Below the pieces are notes generated by a model. It was given only the letters and a program-made list of their open reading frames with translations. It searched no databases and had not been told where the DNA came from. The position numbers were made by a program, and so were the translations under genes. From CAWGJC01 sp965276665 (lineage in GTDB: Bacteria; Pseudomonadota; Alphaproteobacteria; Acetobacterales; Acetobacteraceae), in the NCBI GenBank assembly GCA_965276665.1, contig OZ255620.1:682001-746000 (forward strand): a stretch of 64,000 bases of DNA. Direction: 5' to 3'. This document shows positions 62,412 through 64,000 of the stretch, piece after piece; the stretch's first letter is position 1; every line of letters begins with the position of its first letter.

Positions 62412-64000
62412 GCGGCCTGCGGCTCCCCGAGATAGGCGGCGATCACCTCCGGATGGCTCAGCACCTCGCGCGGCGTTCCGTCGGCGATGCGTTTGCCGAA
62501 ATTGAGCACGGTGATGTGGTCGGCGACCGCCTCGATCAGCTTCATGTCGTGCTCGATCACCAGGATGGTGAGGCCGTGGCCCTTGAGCCGGCGCAGCAGC
62601 TGGCCGAGCTCCTGCTTTTCGGTGGAGTTCAGCCCGGCCGCCGGCTCATCGAGCAGCAGGATGTCGGGCGAGCCGGCGAGCGCGCGCGCAATCTCGACAT
62701 AGCGCTGATGCCCATACGGCAGCGAGCCCACCGACGCGGACGCTTCCTCCCGCAGGCCGACGAAATCGAGCGCCGCCAGCGCGCGCGCCACCACGGCGGC
62801 GCTCTCCCGCACGTCGTTGCCGGGACGCTCGGCGCCGATCATCACGTTCTCCAGCACGGTCAGCCCACGGAAGACGCGGATGTTCTGATAGGTACGCGTC
62901 ATGCCGCGCCGCGTGCGCATGTGCGGCGCCATCGTGCCGAGCACCGCGTCGCCGAGCCGGACCGTGCCGGAGGTGGCGCGGTAGAGGCCGGAGATCACGT
63001 TCAGGAAGGTGGTCTTGCCCGAGCCGTTCGGCCCGATCAGCGCATGCACGCTGCCGCGGCGGACCGAGAAGCTCACCCCGTCGAGCGCCTTCAGCCCGCC
63101 GAAATGCTTGGCGAGATTGTCAACCGTCAGGACGGCGGCGGCCGGCGCGGCTCCTAGGGTGGCTGGGCCGGCATGTTGGCTGAGCAGCGGCAGCGGCGGA
63201 ATGCGTCCGGTCACCGCGCGCGCGGGGCGATACAGGCGGCGCGCCGCCCAGCCCCAGATACCTTCGGGGAGGAAGATCATGATGAGGATGACGGCGGCGC
63301 CGTAGATCGCGAGATAGGCCTGGCGCAGGAAGCGCAGCCATTCCGGCAGGATCACCAGCGTGAAGGTGCCGAGCAGCGCGCCGAACGGGCTCTGCACGCC
63401 GCCCAGCAGCGCCATCGTCAGCATCACCACGCTTTCGTCGAAGGTGAACTGATCGGGGCTCACATAGGAGAACGCGCCGGCGAACAACGCGCCCCCGAGG
63501 CCGCCCAGCAGCGCGCTGATGCCGAACGACACCACCTTGATGCGGAATACATGGATGCCGCAGGTGCCGGCGGCGATCTCGTTGTCGCGCACCGCCTGCA
63601 TCGCCCGGCCGAGCCGGCTCAGCTTGAGCCGCCAGGCGAACAGCATCACGCAGACCAGCAGCACCAGGCAGAGCCCGAGATAGGCATGACCGCCGGTGAA
63701 GAATTCCGGCCGCGGGATGCCGGACACCCCGTCCGGTCCGCCGGTCAGCCCGATCCAATTGGTCAGCACGAGGGTGAGGATCACCTGGAAGCTGATCGTC
63801 ACCATCGCGAGGTAATGGCCGCCAAGCCGGAGGCTCGCGAAGCCGAGCAGCAGCCCGAACGCGCCGCATACGATCATCGCGGCGATGGTGGCGATCAGGA
63901 ATGGCACGCCGGCATGCACGGTGAGCAGCGCCAGCACGTAGGAGCCCATGCCGAGGAAACCCGCCTGCGTCAGCGAGATCTGTCCGCAATAGCCGAGCAC
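62408..64000 (-). CDS. Fused LivM permease-LivG ATPase (5' end outside window)
   Basis: At least 530 residues continue past the right edge. The N-terminal part is a LivM permease (GQISLTQAGFLGMGSYVLAL, then GGLGGALFAGAFSYVSPDQF), with about eight helices to about residue 265. A linker rich in proline and alanine leads to a LivG ATPase with IGPNGSGKTTFLNVISG, signature LPYGHQRYVEIARAL and Walker B DEPAAGLN. Permease-ATPase fusions are known in this family. It heads a transcript with livF and the binding-protein-like gene. Confidence 0.9.
   Translation of the reverse strand: MLGYCGQISLTQAGFLGMGSYVLALLTVHAGVPFLIATIAAMIVCGAFGLLLGFASLRLGGHYLAMVTISFQVILTLVLTNWIGLTGGPDGVSGIPRPEFFTGGHAYLGLCLVLLVCVMLFAWRLKLSRLGRAMQAVRDNEIAAGTCGIHVFRIKVVSFGISALLGGLGGALFAGAFSYVSPDQFTFDESVVMLTMALLGGVQSPFGALLGTFTLVILPEWLRFLRQAYLAIYGAAVILIMIFLPEGIWGWAARRLYRPARAVTGRIPPLPLLSQHAGPATLGAAPAAAVLTVDNLAKHFGGLKALDGVSFSVRRGSVHALIGPNGSGKTTFLNVISGLYRATSGTVRLGDAVLGTMAPHMRTRRGMTRTYQNIRVFRGLTVLENVMIGAERPGNDVRESAAVVARALAALDFVGLREEASASVGSLPYGHQRYVEIARALAGSPDILLLDEPAAGLNSTEKQELGQLLRRLKGHGLTILVIEHDMKLIEAVADHITVLNFGKRIADGTPREVLSHPEVIAAYLGEPQAA

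Overview
The window is a 64 kb, gene-dense, very GC-rich piece of a bacterial chromosome. Most adjacent genes overlap by 1-11 bases (ATGA and TGATG junctions). The content fits an alphaproteobacterium of the order Rhodospirillales, most likely family Acetobacteraceae. Supporting signs are the rpmH-rnpA-yidD-yidC-engB block, the succinylase lysine pathway (dapD, dapE), the glcDEF glycolate oxidase, an alphaproteobacterial-type L36, and several small membrane or secreted proteins of the kind seen in that family. I could not run a database search, so genus is left open. No tRNA, rRNA or CRISPR array was recognised.

Layout. 1-2937 (+): the tail of an operon for CoA-linked breakdown of an aromatic acid (SDR, enoyl-CoA hydratase, acyl-CoA dehydrogenase, Rid protein, cupin), with a convergent FAD monooxygenase. 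4257-7757: a lone Rieske protein of cytochrome bc1, an acyl-CoA thioesterase, an Ldh-family dehydrogenase and an SMP-30 lactonase. 7885-11563: two peptide-type ABC permeases and a convergent binding protein, without ATPases. 11785-17114: ubiG with no ordinary start codon, a dimethylformamidase-like protein, a lipoprotein, a gamma-carbonic-anhydrase-like protein and argC. 17394-22150: an operon of malonyl-CoA decarboxylase, a ketopantoate-reductase-like protein and an AceE-like E1. 22212-24725: nnr, an orphan ParA and a CopD-like protein. 25049-31771: a GguC/AraD1-like protein, an SDR, a DsbD-like protein and HrpB. 31857-37958: an HtrA protease with a two-component pair, then an MscS channel. 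38044-43635: def-fmt-truA and the convergent dapD-dapE operon with two related membrane proteins. 43779-46417: a diguanylate cyclase and a DUF2336-like protein. 46425-53249: argB, a low-GC island of IS remnants and foreign genes (47401-50006), then engB-yidC-yidD-rnpA-rpmH. 53390-58749: a TPR protein, the glc operon with an inserted small membrane protein, and rpmJ. 58878-64000: small proteins and part of a branched-chain amino acid ABC transporter with a fused permease-ATPase.

The most unusual signal is non-coding. Three intergenic elements of about 185-203 bp (9780-9973, 17186-17388, 54037-54221) have matching inverted ends (GAAGGCCAGGGG) and are built from interchangeable small palindromes around a variable long hairpin. 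A fourth, related palindromic cluster (33688-33790) sits at the response regulator/histidine kinase junction. There it appears to have cut off the original kinase start and supplied a new start codon and a new N-terminus. A second repeat type bounded by CTAGAG (24765-24873, 27175-27229, 60333-60436) supplies the TAG stop codon of neighbouring genes.
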